NCBI GenBank assembly: GCA_017654935.2
Contig: CM065682.1
Location: 34,017,432-34,081,431 of the forward strand
DNA length: 64,000 bases
DNA from: Phymorhynchus buccinoides
Taxonomy: Eukaryota; Mollusca; Gastropoda; Neogastropoda; Raphitomidae
Reading direction: 5' to 3'
Part shown: positions 1 to 12,012 of the stretch, piece by piece
Numbering within the stretch: the first letter of the stretch is position 1
Layout of the letters: each line of letters starts with the position of its first letter
Position numbers and translations under genes: made by a program
The notes under the pieces: model-generated
Told to the model about the DNA's origin: nothing
Database searches by the model: none
What the model saw: only the letters and a program-made list of their open reading frames with translations

Positions 1-420
1 CAGTGCTATGCTATGCTATGACTTTCATTGTTTCAAACAGGGAGGCATGTGAATCCTACAGTGTCAGTGCTATGCTATGCCATACTATGACCTTCATTGT
101 TTCTTCATTGTTCAACTGGGAGGCATGTGAATCTTACAGTGTCAGTGCTATGCTATGCTATGACTTTCATTGTTTCAAACTGGGAGGCATGTGAATCTTA
201 CAGTGTCAGTGCTATGCTATGCTATGACTTTCATTGTTTCAAACTGGGAGGCATGTGAATCCTACAGTGTCTGTGTTATGCTATGCTATATGCTATGGCT
301 TTCATTGTTTCAAACTGGGAGGCATGTGAATCCTACAGTGTCTGCGCTATTATATGCTATATGCTATGGTTTTCATTGTTTCAAACTGGGAGGCATGTGC
401 ACTGCAATGTGCAGCAGCCT
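1..420. repeat. ~63-bp tandem repeat (minisatellite)
   Basis: About six imperfect units share a GCTATGCTATG core, then CTTTCATTGTTTCAAACTGG, then GGAGGCATGTGAATCYTACA. The array probably starts before the window. It ends near 400, where the last unit runs into unrelated sequence. Short reading frames across it are by-products of the repeat. No function is apparent. Confidence 0.9.
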
Positions 421-597
421 TTAGGGATGTTCCCCTATGCCACTAGTCCTACATTCTCAAGGTCCCCAGAGTGGGGATGTCCCCTGGGCAAGGTGTCTCC
501 ACTAAACAAATGTCCAAGCTTACTGTTTCAGTTTCAGTTTCCCAGATGAGCACTTGTCTTTCTTGTTATCTAGAGGTTACTGACCTGGGCCTGTATC

Positions 598-730
598 CAC
601 AGTGAGATGGCATGACACTTATTATTATGATATAGTAGAAGTCCTTCTAAAATAGTGGAATTTAATAGGACTTTAGAAGGACTTCTAAGATATCATAACA
701 TTAAAATAAGTATCATACTATCTCAATGTG
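598..730. mobile_element. Short MITE-like hairpin
   Basis: Positions 625-651 and 672-698 are inverted copies matching at about 25 of 27 positions. Weaker inverted similarity runs outward (CACA.TGAGAT at 598 against ATCTCAATGTG at 720-730). The result is a ~130-bp fold-back unit with almost no loop and no coding capacity. It looks like a tiny non-autonomous DNA transposon. No target duplication was established, so a simple snap-back repeat remains possible. Confidence 0.55.
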
Positions 731-797
731 AATATGGTCACTGCCAAACACTATTTACTGAGAAGTACACCCACACACACTGATGTAGCTGTAAGCA

Positions 798-901
<104 letters not shown>

Positions 902-1011
902 ATGGATTGTAGAACAAAAGATCACCCAGACAACAGACTTTATGAAGATTCAGATTTTCTATTTATTATTCTATTATTATCAGTCAGAATCATATATAAA
1001 CTCTTAGGCCA

Positions 1012-1012
<1 letters not shown>

Positions 1013-1076
<64 letters not shown>

Positions 1077-1094
1077 TCTCAAACACATGTATGC

Positions 1095-1170
<76 letters not shown>
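1013..1170. repeat. (CA)n then (TC)n microsatellites
   Basis: A CA tract at 1013-1074 is followed after about 20 bases by a GCTC/TC tract at 1093-1170. With the tract at 799-900 there are three long dinucleotide runs within 400 bases. Confidence 0.96.
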
Positions 1171-1176
<6 letters not shown>

Positions 1177-2170
1177 AGAGATATATATTTTCATTTAAAC
1201 AATATATACATTATATTCTGTGTTTGGAGATTGACTTCATTTCCAATATATATGCAATTACTTCTTAATGTTAAATAAATCAGTAAATATATTATGAAAA
1301 AGAAAGACAAGACACTGAAACAGTATGTCCACATTGTGCACAAGCACACTGTTTAGCATACAGTAAATAAGCCACAAGTTTAGTTTGATAGCTTGATCAC
1401 TATGAAGAATGATAAAGCCAAAAGTCATATACTGTTTTGCTTGCTTGCTTGTAAACAAAAACCACCAGTGGCAAATCCTAAATTGGCCGATTCAGAATCA
1501 GATAACTTCATTAAATTTCAAGACCAAATCATTAATGGTTCATTTGCCAATTATTGCTCACCAACCTGAACTTGCTAATTTAATAAATAAGCAACCCCCC
1601 AGTGTTGGTATGAATCAATGGTTGGCCAAGCTTTCACCATATCACCACATCTGATGAGTAGTAAAAACCACATAGCTTATTTTACGACAGCAGCGCAAAA
1701 GTTGAAAAAGAATAGTTCATACAATAACATCACATGCTCAAGGTCAAAGGTCAACAAGGCATACTGAGGGGCACATCAGATTCATTAAAATAGTAGCACA
1801 CAAATTCGAAATGATTCTGTGGAATGGTTCTTAAGATAATTGCCAGGCAAATAAAAGGACACGAAAGATCATGATAGCCCTCTCCGCAGAGTGGCTGGGG
1901 GCTAATAAGTACTAAAATAGAGTATAGTTCACATAGTTTGAATCATTTTAGCAAATTATACTATTTTTCTTTTAAAAATAAAAAAGCATTAGATACAAAA
2001 TAATTACGGTAAGTGCATGTTTTTACAGTTCTCTAGAGTCCCATGGCGGCCATTTTGAAAATTACGTCATAACTCAAAATGCCCAACATTTACAACTTGG
2101 CCTCCAACGGATTTGGATTCAGCACCCTCAAATCATGTTAGATGGACATAAAAACCTAATATATATCACA
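1171..2170. other. No recognised feature
   Basis: AT-rich sequence with no long reading frame, no tandem structure and no recognised RNA gene. Confidence 0.6.
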
Positions 2171-2715
2171 AAACAAGGTCAAGCTTAATTTCGCCTGGAC
2201 TAATATACTCATTATGGTATCTATTGACGGATTAAAAATGTTTTAATGCTCAACTACACCCTTACTTTTTGTTGTGATGCTCCACACTAAAAACAAAAGC
2301 CCCAAAAGTAACGGTTAATGCAAAATGTTCAACACCATTTTTGATATAATACTCTCTTTTTTAATCTGACTTTTTAATTTAAATACGCTAATCAGATTAA
2401 AAAGATCGTAGGGCCTGCATGCAGATTAGCACATTGTTTGAGTCGTGTTTAAGAATTAAAAGCATGTCATAATTCTTAGAAATGAACATTTTAGCGTCGT
2501 GATTACATGTTCTGGCAAACCAATGATATGCATGACAAAAACTAGCTGAGACAAAAGAAATGTTTTGATAACAATCATTTTTCCATTGAGCCCCAAATCT
2601 CTCTGGTTCCATATACGTGTTACTCTATCAATATTTTCAACTCTTTTCCCCCAATTTTCCTTGACATTGTTTGCACTTTTTTTAATTTGAGAATATAATT
2701 CCCAGGATTTTAAGT
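2170..2715 (-). mobile_element. Decayed Tx1/L1-like LINE fragment
   Basis: Minus-strand sequence around 2500-2640 encodes, with frame breaks, a stretch like the thumb region of L1/Tx1 reverse transcriptases. It has a Trp, an RDL.LNGK-like motif, VIKTF and a downstream GLPEHV. The same segment recurs at 52605-52858 and 59037-59234, where it is better preserved. The flanking non-coding part (about 2240-2400) is also shared, so the repeat family is larger than the coding remnant. Non-functional relic. Confidence 0.6.
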
Positions 2716-2839
2716 TTGTTTTCCGTGTTAAAGGGGAGGATTTCAGTTTCGCCCCTTTTGCTACCTAGTTTCATCACTTTAGTCTTTTTTATATTTAGCC
2801 TTAATCCCGAGAAACTAATGAATGGACATAATGAGCATA

Positions 2840-3530
2840 TACATAAGAAAAGTCAGTCCAGGATCTTTTGTTTACAGAGGCTAAGGAATATTGGTGTCTG
2901 TTCAGATATTCTTCAAACCTACTACCGATGTTGCATTGAATCTGTTCTTACTGTGTCATTTATCTGTTGGTATGGAAGCTTGAGTGTAAAAAGTAAGCGT
3001 GTGTTGAGTGATATGGTGAATGTGTGCAGTAAAGTTGTGGGTGCAAGGCAGAGTGGTATGCAAGAGTTGTATGACAGACAAGTAGTCAAGAAAGCCAGGA
3101 AAATTCTTAATGATAACAGTCATGTTCTGGCAAAATACTATGAAGTATTACCATCGGGCCGTCGATACAGAACTCTAAAACTGAAAATAAGAGCACAGAA
3201 AACTTTCTTACCAAGATCAATTCATCTGTTGAACTCTTAATGCACTGCATTGAGTGATTGTTTTGCTGAGCAGCCTGTCCATCTCCTTGGGATTGAATTT
3301 GTATTCGTATTCGTCCAGTTTGTTAACTACAATATTGCAGTGTTATTAGTTATTAGTTTATATTCTTTAATTGTTGATAAATGTGTTTATTGTTGTTGTG
3401 GTTTTTGTTGTTGTTGATAAATGTGTTTATTGTTGCTGTTTTTCTTATGTGCACCTGACTGCAATTTCTCAGTTATGAGATAATAAAGATGATTTGATTT
3501 GATTTGATTTGATTTGATTGATTTGAATGT
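2840..3530 (+). pseudogene. CR1/L2-group LINE, 5'-truncated 3' end
   Basis: The frame ending at 3240 has the C-terminal signature of CR1/L2/Jockey-group reverse transcriptases. Residues include LPSGRRYRTL near the end and PRSIHLLNS at the stop. This region follows the catalytic domain, which is missing here, as expected for 5' truncation. The 3' UTR continues to an AATAAA-like site near 3482. It ends in a (GATTT)n tail at 3491-3528, the short tandem tail typical of this group. A related 3' end lies at 40925-41365. Confidence 0.75.
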
Positions 3531-3612
3531 GTCTATGATACATTTGGCTTGCCTCATGTCATCACTGCTGTAGAGAAATCAAGTTGTGTCATCTGCAAGC
3601 TGTTTTATCTTA

Positions 3613-3796
<184 letters not shown>

Positions 3797-3953
3797 ATTG
3801 AGGTTGCTGTGGTGGTGGTGAAGTTGCTGGTTATTTGGCAGTGTTATACCCACAATTTCACTATTTCTTATTTTAACTGCTAAGAGTTCCACCGCCAGTA
3901 GACAGGCGAGAGGGGGGAAATGGGCACCCCTGCCTTATCCCACTATAAATAGA

Positions 3954-4983
3954 ATGCTGTACAAGTTTCTTTTTTTTAAGGAATACAATAATAAAAGGGC
4001 TTTCGAAAAGGTCAAAAGGAAAATAGTAGAAGATGACAAAAGCAATGGCGGATTGAACATGATGAACTTACACAGTTCACAGGACAGTCATTATCTGCAA
4101 TGGGCCAAAAACGTACTGAAGAATAACAAACACAAATGGGCTCAGATACCACTGTGGCACTTTAGTCAGCTTTCGAGAGGCACTGGATCTTTTGACATAA
4201 TTTGGGAACTGAGGGAAGCAGTTGGAATGGATAGAATCAAAAGCATAATTATTTTGGAAAAGAGTACTTTGGACCTATATTAAACATAAAATTAAAAGGC
4301 GTCTTAACATAGTAGATATAAACAGTTCTAGCCTTAGTAATCAATTGATGTGGAACAACACTCTAGTCAGATGCTAAGGTAAGGTCCTATTCTTTCCAGT
4401 CTGGAAAAATGCCGGTCTGGAAAAAGTGGGAGATATTGTAAACAATACAGAGAACAGGTTTATGTCATGTCAGGAAATAGCCGTTATTAAACTTGGCAGA
4501 CACCACACAACTGTCATGTCCGAATACAACGCATTAATACACGCTATTCCCGATGTCTGGAAACGTTGGATAGAAAGTGGCCAGGTTGGCCTAGTCAATC
4601 GAGACAGTGAAGAATTAAACACACACAAGTTCCTAGAAACATGCGGTCCTAAACCCAAACACATTTATGATTACTTGAAGGACAAACAGTCAAGAAATAA
4701 CCAAATACACCAGTGCTCACATTCCTTCTGGTTACGAAGACTTGACATGGTTATTGATGAAGACGTCTGGCTCATTCCATTCAGATGTACAAAAGAATCG
4801 AGATTAAAAGAGATTCAGTGGAAAATACTTAACAACATAAGGTTATATCCCACCAACATTTTGCTTCACAAAATGAAAGAAACCGACAGCAAAATATGTT
4901 CCATATTCACAGACGAAATAGATTCTTATGAGCACTTCTTTTTTCGCTGTACACCGGTAAGGAATTTCTGGGAAGATGTATAA
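3954..4983 (+). pseudogene. Tx1/L1-like LINE, decayed C-terminal half
   Basis: Two frames on the same strand, 3954-4283 and 4426-4983, carry successive parts of an L1/Tx1-type ORF2 C-terminus. The first has a GGLNMMNL motif and W.QIPLWHF, which follow the reverse transcriptase core. The second ends with FTDEIDSYEHFFFRCTPVRN, the zf-RVT-like C-terminal zinc domain in which one expected Cys appears lost. A frame change and stops separate them, so the copy is dead. The 5' part, including the catalytic domain, is absent. Confidence 0.65.
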
Positions 4984-5180
4984 AGGTGTTTAAATAGCAA
5001 GATCGATGGAAGAATAAATATGAATGTAAAAGAATGTTCTGTTTGGCATACGCTCAACTGAATCAAACAACAATGATGGTAACTCTATAAATCACATTAT
5101 GTTTACAGAGAAAATGTGCATTAGTATATATAAGAAAACAACTAGACGAAACCATTGTTAGTTTTATTTGAACATCCACT

Positions 5181-5680
5181 NNNNNNNNNNNNNNNNNNNN
5201 NNNNNNNNNNNNNNNNNNNNNNNNNNNNNNNNNNNNNNNNNNNNNNNNNNNNNNNNNNNNNNNNNNNNNNNNNNNNNNNNNNNNNNNNNNNNNNNNNNNN
5301 NNNNNNNNNNNNNNNNNNNNNNNNNNNNNNNNNNNNNNNNNNNNNNNNNNNNNNNNNNNNNNNNNNNNNNNNNNNNNNNNNNNNNNNNNNNNNNNNNNNN
5401 NNNNNNNNNNNNNNNNNNNNNNNNNNNNNNNNNNNNNNNNNNNNNNNNNNNNNNNNNNNNNNNNNNNNNNNNNNNNNNNNNNNNNNNNNNNNNNNNNNNN
5501 NNNNNNNNNNNNNNNNNNNNNNNNNNNNNNNNNNNNNNNNNNNNNNNNNNNNNNNNNNNNNNNNNNNNNNNNNNNNNNNNNNNNNNNNNNNNNNNNNNNN
5601 NNNNNNNNNNNNNNNNNNNNNNNNNNNNNNNNNNNNNNNNNNNNNNNNNNNNNNNNNNNNNNNNNNNNNNNNNNNNNNNN
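5181..5680. other. Assembly gap (500 N)
   Basis: Exactly 500 N, a placeholder of unknown true size. Reading frames that span it are meaningless. Confidence 0.99.
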
Positions 5681-5921
5681 TATCCACACATGCGGCATAT
5701 ACATGCGTCTGTAAATGCATGTCATTGTGTGTTGCTAGCCCCCCCCCCCCCACACACCCACGCATATGTGCGCACATTCCAATATGAGAGAGAGGGAAGA
5801 GAAGAAACTGCATGTTACAAAGACAGATATGTACAGAGAAAGAAAGAGAAGATCCACATTAACCCACATGCAGCATTAACATGCGCCACTCGCACCCAAT
5901 ATTGTATACATACCTGCATAC

Positions 5922-6403
5922 TATAGTTGAGAACCGGTTCAAAAAATGAACCGGTTTTAAAACCTGTTTTCCCTATCCGAACCGGTTATCGAACCGGTTT
6001 TTTTAAACCATACTCGTATCACTAGTTTCTACTATGCAAACGCATATTTATTTGTCATAATATCCACACAGCGGAGGCATGCACGCGCAACACATACACA
6101 TAAAGAAACTTATGACGTATGCCACACACGTACACACCTCACTCAACACTCAAAGTCAAAGTCAAAGTCGAAGCCACACACCACCACAAACTAGAAACAC
6201 TCTCTTGGTTCACAAAGCACCCCATTATGCGCTGAAATCAGTGTTGTTTTTCGAAAAAGAATGCGTTATTCTAAGAAAAACTTCCTTTCAGTTTTTAGCA
6301 TTTAAATAACCGGTTAACAGCACTCGAACCGTTTTTCGAACTGGGGGACCGTGAATGTATTAGCACCGGTTTTTTCGGTTCAAACCGTTTCCCCCCACCT
6401 CTA
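5922..6403 (+). mobile_element. hAT-like MITE, copy 1 (482 bp)
   Basis: The element runs from TATAGTTGAGAACCGG to CCCCCCACCTCTA. It is flanked by a perfect 8-bp direct duplication, CTGCATAC, at 5914-5921 and 6404-6411. The 8-bp duplication and TAGAG.TG-type ends fit the hAT superfamily. The interior has no transposase. It is rich in the palindromic hexamer ACCGGT, clustered at both ends as AACCGGTT repeats. A second copy in reverse orientation lies at 22739-23208 with its own different 8-bp duplication, which confirms the ends. Confidence 0.85.
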
Positions 6404-6410
6404 CTGCATA

Positions 6411-6441
6411 CACACACACACACACACAACACACACAACAC

Positions 6442-6484
<43 letters not shown>

Positions 6485-6500
6485 CACACACACACACTGT
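6411..6500. repeat. Interrupted (CA)n microsatellite
   Basis: CA runs broken by AACAC and CGACA. The tract begins inside the 3' copy of the MITE target duplication. Confidence 0.9.
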
Positions 6501-6739
6501 GAAAATGCCTTCTAATCATTTGTTGTTATCAATATTTCGATGCATAATAAACCAGGCGTAAGCATACAGTTGTTGTAGGCTGATTGCATGCCGAACTCCG
6601 TTTAGACCCCTTTCTTTAAAAAAGTCCAATCAAAACTGGAATGCTGAAACAGGACATAAAAACACAAACATTTTTAACATAATCAATTGGAACAATAGTA
6701 CCAAATCAATCATGAAAAAATCCAACTGGTGTGTTCAAC

Positions 6740-8060
6740 AATGAACAATTGATTACTACTACGGCACAAATGATGACTACAACGGGCACAATTGGATGAC
6801 TACAAACGGGCACAAATGATGACTACACGGGCACAATTGAATGACTACAACGGCACAATTGAATGACTACAACGGCAATTGTGACTACAACGGGCCAATT
6901 GATGACTACGCGGCACAATTGATGACTACACCGGCACATTGTGACTTACAACGGGCGACAATTAATTACCTACAACGACCGCAATTGATGACAACAACGG
7001 GCCACAATGGATGACTTACACGGGCACAATTGATGACTCACACGGGCACAATTATGACTACCACGGGCGCAATATGTGACTACAACGGTCACAAATAATG
7101 ACACTAACGGGCACAATTGTGAACTACAAGGCCACAATTAATGACGATCACCGGGCACAATTGAATGACTACAACGGGCACAATTGATGACTACAACGGG
7201 CACAATTAATGACTACAACGACCGCAATTGATGACCACAACGGGCACAATTGATGACTACAACAACGGGCGCAATTGATTACTACAACGGGCGCAATTGA
7301 TGACAACAATTGATGACTACAACGGGACACAATTGATGACTACAATGGACACAATGATGACTACAACGGGACACAATTGATAACGACAACTGGCGTAATT
7401 GATGACTACTACAACGGGACCACTGATGATAAAACGGTACACAATTTATGACATACAACGTGACACAATTGATGACTGCAACGGGAGACAATTGATGACT
7501 ACAACGGGACGCAATTGACTACAACGGGAGCAAACAATGTGCACTACCACGGACACAATTGATGACATACAACGTGACACAATGATGACTTCCTCACGGA
7601 CACAATTGAGGACCACAACGGGCACAACAATACTGATACTACTACACCGGACACAATGATTACTACAAACGGGCCACAATGATGACAACGAACGGGACCA
7701 ATTGATGACTTACAACGCTGACACATGAATGAACTACAACGGACCCATTGATGACTACAACGGGATCAATTGATGACTACAACGGGCTCAATTGATGACG
7801 ACAACGGGCACAATCGATGACTACAACGGGCACAATTGATGACTACAGGCACATTGATGACTATAACGGGCACAATTAATGCTACAACGGGCACAAATAT
7901 GACTACAACGGGCACAAATAATGACTACAACGCACAATTGATGACTACACGGCACAATCGATGACTATACAACGGGCACATTGAATTATACAACGTGCAC
8001 ATTGATGACTATTACGGGCAAATTATGACTACAACGGGTGCAATCGACACAGGCGCAATT
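6740..8060. repeat. Degenerate ~22-bp minisatellite
   Basis: About 60 units approximate to ATTGATGACTACAACGGGCA followed by CA. Units differ mainly by one-base insertions and deletions and by small changes such as GGGACAC for GGGCAC. No long reading frame survives. The indel-dominated variation could be biological or could reflect uncorrected long-read error. Confidence 0.9.
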
Positions 8061-8137
8061 GAGCAATGGGGTACTTGAAATAGGCGCAATTGAGATGCAC
8101 CGCTTTCCAAGGGCAGGTGTCCCCACTCTCGCTCGCT

Positions 8138-8166
8138 GTGTGTGTGTGTGTTGTGTGTGTGTGTGT
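8138..8166. repeat. (GT)n microsatellite
   Basis: Short GT tract with one slip. Confidence 0.9.
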
Positions 8167-9680
8167 CCAAGTCAAATCAATCTTACCAGCGCAAACGCCG
8201 ATTACCGTTAACGCCTAGTACCGGTAACGCCAAGTACCGGTAACACTGAATCAGTTTTTTGGTCCGGGTCCGCGAAATATTGTATTATTACGTTGGTCTC
8301 TCTCCCTCCTTCCCCCATCCCGTTCCACCCCATCCCTCGCTAAGTAAATACGCTCTCATCAGTGAGTAATTCCGCTCTCCAACCCTTTTCTTGCCCGTGC
8401 CGTGCGCATGATACTGAGTTCTTCTGTGTAAACTGTTTGTGTGTGACGGCTTGAAATTTTGGGTCTGCGCAAATGTAAATTGCGCGTTTATGATGGATCT
8501 TTGACAGGTTTTGCACCAAGATGTCCACTATCCCTGGTCAGCACGTTCCAAATTTCGAGTCAATTTCGGGTCTAGTTTTTGCCGCGTTTTGTGAATACGG
8601 TGCAGCGTGCATATCGCGCGTGTTTATAAATCGATTCGCTTCCATTTTGGAACAAAGATAGTCAACTCTCCCGCCGTCTCTACCTGCCATTTTTTTTATA
8701 TTTTTTTTTACTGCCCAATCTTCAGGGCAGTAACAGTGGCGTTTGCTCCCGCCGCTCGTGCTCCGGATCCCCAGTTTCGCGCTACCCCGGGTTTGTTTCA
8801 AGTCGCAGAACGAGACCAGCAGTCCAATGGGAGTGAATCTAATGTTACTACTCAGGAGGCAACCAACCGAGGAGACACTGCACGTCTGCTGAGTCACTTC
8901 GGTGGAGTTCAGTGGAGCCTGTCAGGACACCCCACCTACTAAGCCCCCCTACTACGACACTATTCTCTTAGTCGCTGAAGCCAGCGGATGAGGTCCTCCT
9001 CCGGGGCGCCGACCACTACCGTTCACCGACAGCTCCCCCAGCACCACTGATCCCCATGACTTTTGACCCGAACGGACAATTGGAATTGGAAATCGAAACT
9101 GATTGGAAAACGAAACTGTATTGGAAACCGAAACTGATGGAAACCGAAACTGAGGTCCACCATGAGATCAGGGCATGCAAAGCCACAAATTGAGACATTT
9201 TTTAAATTATGATTGATGGAAAATGAGGCGCTGATAACGATGGATTCTGATGCTATGAGTTCCGTTACCTGCCAAATTTAAGGCAACGCCCGTCATAAAT
9301 ACCCATGCATCAGAAATAGTCTGAAGTCCATCCTCATGAAAACGCGGTAAAAGGCTTATATAAGCCTTAGACTGAAAGAGGGACAACATTTGAATGAATT
9401 TCGAACACACCAAAAAGGCTGTGATAAAGACTTTAAAATGTCCATTTAACACAAAGGATAACACTCAATCAAACGGCAAAACTCCTGACATAGAAGCAAT
9501 CCTCTGTCGAAATTCTTAATCCTCTGAATCCTCGGATCCTCTGACAATTCTGATGCCTGATCCGAGAGAACATGAGAAATGGGCTCTGGCTCATTTCGGT
9601 TTTCGGTTTTCGGTTTCACTCTCCTTTATTCAAAAACGGCTTAATCACGCCTTTTCTTATGCTTTTTATCCCCAAAAACC
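8167..9680. other. Mostly unannotated; two small repeats
   Basis: No gene recognised. Positions 8205-8250 hold three copies of a (C/G)TACCGGTAACGCC-like unit. Positions 9080-9150 hold about four copies of a 17-bp unit close to TTGGAAACCGAAACTGA. A short stretch at 8810-8872 (GAGACCAGCAGTCC then CAGGAGGCAACCAA) resembles 23908-23968, so a small dispersed repeat is present. Confidence 0.55.
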
Positions 9681-9692
9681 AACAAGCTCATA

Positions 9693-9770
9693 CGACCTTC
9701 CATCTACTATTCCATCTACTATTCTATCTACCACCAACTATATAGGTTAAGGAAACGACCTTCTATCTAC
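9693..9770 (+). promoter_or_regulatory. Iteron-like direct repeats and TATA-like site, left arm
   Basis: CGACCTTCCATCTACT and CGACCTTCTATCTACT flank further CCATCTACTATT copies, with CTATATAGG at 9738-9746. They lie upstream of the gene at 9920. Use as replication-protein or transcription-factor sites is inferred only from repetition and position. The mirror copy is at 15628-15705. Confidence 0.35.
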
Positions 9771-9919
9771 TTTTAGTAAAAACACCACATCTTTTTATTT
9801 AAAACAGCACGTTTTTATAATTTATAAACACTAAAACTCATTTTTATACTAAAATCCAATATTTTTACAAAATTAATTTTAATTTAACTAAAATCCTATC
9901 TAATAAAAAAGAAACAAAA

Positions 9920-11998
9920 ATGGTAGATATACTGGATGTGCAACAGTGGATAAAGATCGATAAAACCCAACTATCCAATAGAGATAAAATTGGAGCAGTA
10001 GCACTTATGGAAAAGATATGTTTATTAAACTGTAAAAATGATATGTATGGGATAAACTTTAACAAAAACGGGAAGAAAGGACACACTCTCTACCCTATTA
10101 GCAATATATTCTGCGATAACTTTGTACTCTCCACACCACGTAACATGTTGGATTCTAAAAATACTATGGTTGGTTATTATAACCATTTAATTAGAGTTAT
10201 TTTGTTAAGATACAACCATAAAGTTTTTGTTAATGCTATTGGTTACACTGCTAAGGAAAGACAAAAGTACAAAGTAGCATGCAAATCCATCCCACTCGCA
10301 TTAGTTTACCAAATTATTGGCGACCCGGAATTTGCTAAATACGATATAGTTTTAGAGGATATAGATATTACGCAAGATTTTGCAGGCTCTTTTAATCGAG
10401 AAGAAACCATAACTAAGATGTTGGATTTAGATTTTCGCATGGAGGGAGATGCAACTGGAGAGGATAAAATTATATTAAATAACACTTCCTATGTTGGAGA
10501 GAATTGCTTAACTTACATGGATACAAGTAACAAGGATAATTTGGTTAGAAGCAAAATCTATAACAAGTTTGTACAGGAAGTGGAGAGTAATAGCGTACGA
10601 GGAAATTTAGGACACCACTTATTTACATGGTGCACAGATAATAAAAGACCAGCGTTAGAACATGGATTACTTAGAATGGAGACAACCTACTATGGCAGAG
10701 TGCCAAATGAGCAGGACATTAAAAAATATTTAGATGCTTGGTTGGATATTTTAACACCAGAGATCTGTTACTCCACCCCAATTAGTAAACAATGGGCATG
10801 TGTTACAGAAAAAATCTCCCATAATCTTGTTGTTAAATGCAACACCAAAATTGTTGTATGCTTATGGATTAATTCTTTTACAAAAAAGATTGGTGGATAC
10901 TTTAAAGATAGTGATAGCAAAGAAGATTTTTATTGGATGGCAACAGAACTAACATTTAACAAACCATTAGATATAATTTATTTACTTTTGGATGGAAAAG
11001 ACTTGTCGTTAGCTATTAATAGCTATACTAAACATTGTGCAGTGGAGAATAGTGCAGCCCAACTAACAAGCAAATCTTATATACACCAAGTTAGCACAAA
11101 TAACCCAAAAGACTACGGTCTAACAGAAAATAATGGAGTTGGGTTCTATTGCAATCCAAAACCTACCAACAAAAAAACCAAAAGTAGATTTGCATTAAGT
11201 TTAGAAGTATCTCCAAAAATAGTTTGCACAGATAGAAAGCTAGTAGCCAAGGAAGAGATTCTTAATTTGGAAATGGAACAAAATATTATAAATAAAAGAG
11301 TAACAGAACTAAAAAGTATAGTAAAGAAGAATGGATTAGATAACATACTTAAACACTCTTTTAATGCGGGTAAGCTAAGCACATTACCAATTGGTGCTGT
11401 ATTGGAGGTTTACGGTGCTGTTGCTAAAACAACCAAATACGGTCCTGCATTTATTCTTGCAACAGATGCAGGTCCATACTTCGCAGATTACTACACCAAA
11501 AATTTGCTACTTAAATTTAAACCAACAGCCACTTTTAATGGAAACCATGTAATTAAAATCTTATTTTCTTTAGAGATTATTGGATATGGGTGGAGTGCAA
11601 CAAAAAACAAATATGTTAAAACAAACATAACTATGCGGCAAGAAGTAGATTATAAAAAGGTGGAGGAAGAATTAGATTCGTTAACTACATCTAAACTGGT
11701 GTTAAGGACAGATCTATTACAACTAAAAGATTATAAAAAACTAGAAAGTTTAAATGTAGGAACTGTTTTAGATGTTACAGAATATGGGATATTAAAAGTT
11801 AGAGGACAAGACAGACATATTATTTTTACAGACTATGGTGACTTTATAGATAATTTTTTTCTTAGGGAAAAGTATAAGCAGATGGAGATGCTTAATAAGC
11901 ACAAGATAGTTTGCACAGGATTTAAAACAACCAAACAAAAACAAAAAGCTATGGCTGTAAGAATTATAGAAACCATAGAACCGGAGCAAAAAAAATAG
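9920..11998 (+). CDS. Putative rolling-circle-type replication initiator (copy 1)
   Basis: Intact 692-codon single-exon gene; the ATG sits in a favourable AAAAATGG context. Residues 147-156 read DIDITQDFAG, 211-217 SKIYNKF and 250-257 LLRMETTY. This order (acidic strand, Tyr with Lys, then R.E) resembles the Rep_trans family (Pfam PF02486) of plasmid and phage initiators, in which the Tyr nicks DNA. I see no HUH motif. Residues 440-470 are charged and helical. Residues 488-573 and 610-686 look like two repeats of one fold, each with a G.VL.V strand and a TD.G.(Y/F) turn, possibly OB-type nucleic-acid-binding domains. AATAAA lies at 12007-12012, just past the stop. The family assignment is motif-based by eye; another DNA- or RNA-binding protein is possible. 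That the gene is real is much surer than its function. Confidence 0.7.
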   Translation: MVDILDVQQWIKIDKTQLSNRDKIGAVALMEKICLLNCKNDMYGINFNKNGKKGHTLYPISNIFCDNFVLSTPRNMLDSKNTMVGYYNHLIRVILLRYNHKVFVNAIGYTAKERQKYKVACKSIPLALVYQIIGDPEFAKYDIVLEDIDITQDFAGSFNREETITKMLDLDFRMEGDATGEDKIILNNTSYVGENCLTYMDTSNKDNLVRSKIYNKFVQEVESNSVRGNLGHHLFTWCTDNKRPALEHGLLRMETTYYGRVPNEQDIKKYLDAWLDILTPEICYSTPISKQWACVTEKISHNLVVKCNTKIVVCLWINSFTKKIGGYFKDSDSKEDFYWMATELTFNKPLDIIYLLLDGKDLSLAINSYTKHCAVENSAAQLTSKSYIHQVSTNNPKDYGLTENNGVGFYCNPKPTNKKTKSRFALSLEVSPKIVCTDRKLVAKEEILNLEMEQNIINKRVTELKSIVKKNGLDNILKHSFNAGKLSTLPIGAVLEVYGAVAKTTKYGPAFILATDAGPYFADYYTKNLLLKFKPTATFNGNHVIKILFSLEIIGYGWSATKNKYVKTNITMRQEVDYKKVEEELDSLTTSKLVLRTDLLQLKDYKKLESLNVGTVLDVTEYGILKVRGQDRHIIFTDYGDFIDNFFLREKYKQMEMLNKHKIVCTGFKTTKQKQKAMAVRIIETIEPEQKK

Positions 11999-12006
11999 CC
12001 TACCCC

Positions 12007-12012
12007 AATAAA
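12007..12012 (+). terminator. Polyadenylation signal, copy 1
   Basis: AATAAA eight bases after the stop codon at 11998. A second one occurs about 100 bases on (12110-12118). The position fits eukaryotic expression of the gene. Confidence 0.55.

Noticed and set aside
5063..5926. Long frames across 5181-5680, 27384-27883 and 54130-54629
   Set aside because: They consist of N placeholders and carry no information.
6740..8060. CRISPR array
   Set aside because: Units are directly adjacent, without unique spacers of constant length, and the DNA is eukaryotic; the same holds for the 34-, 40-, 57- and 88-bp arrays.
9920..11998. Helitron or Replitron HUH replicase
   Set aside because: No His-hydrophobic-His motif is present in the 692 residues, and no helicase domain follows.
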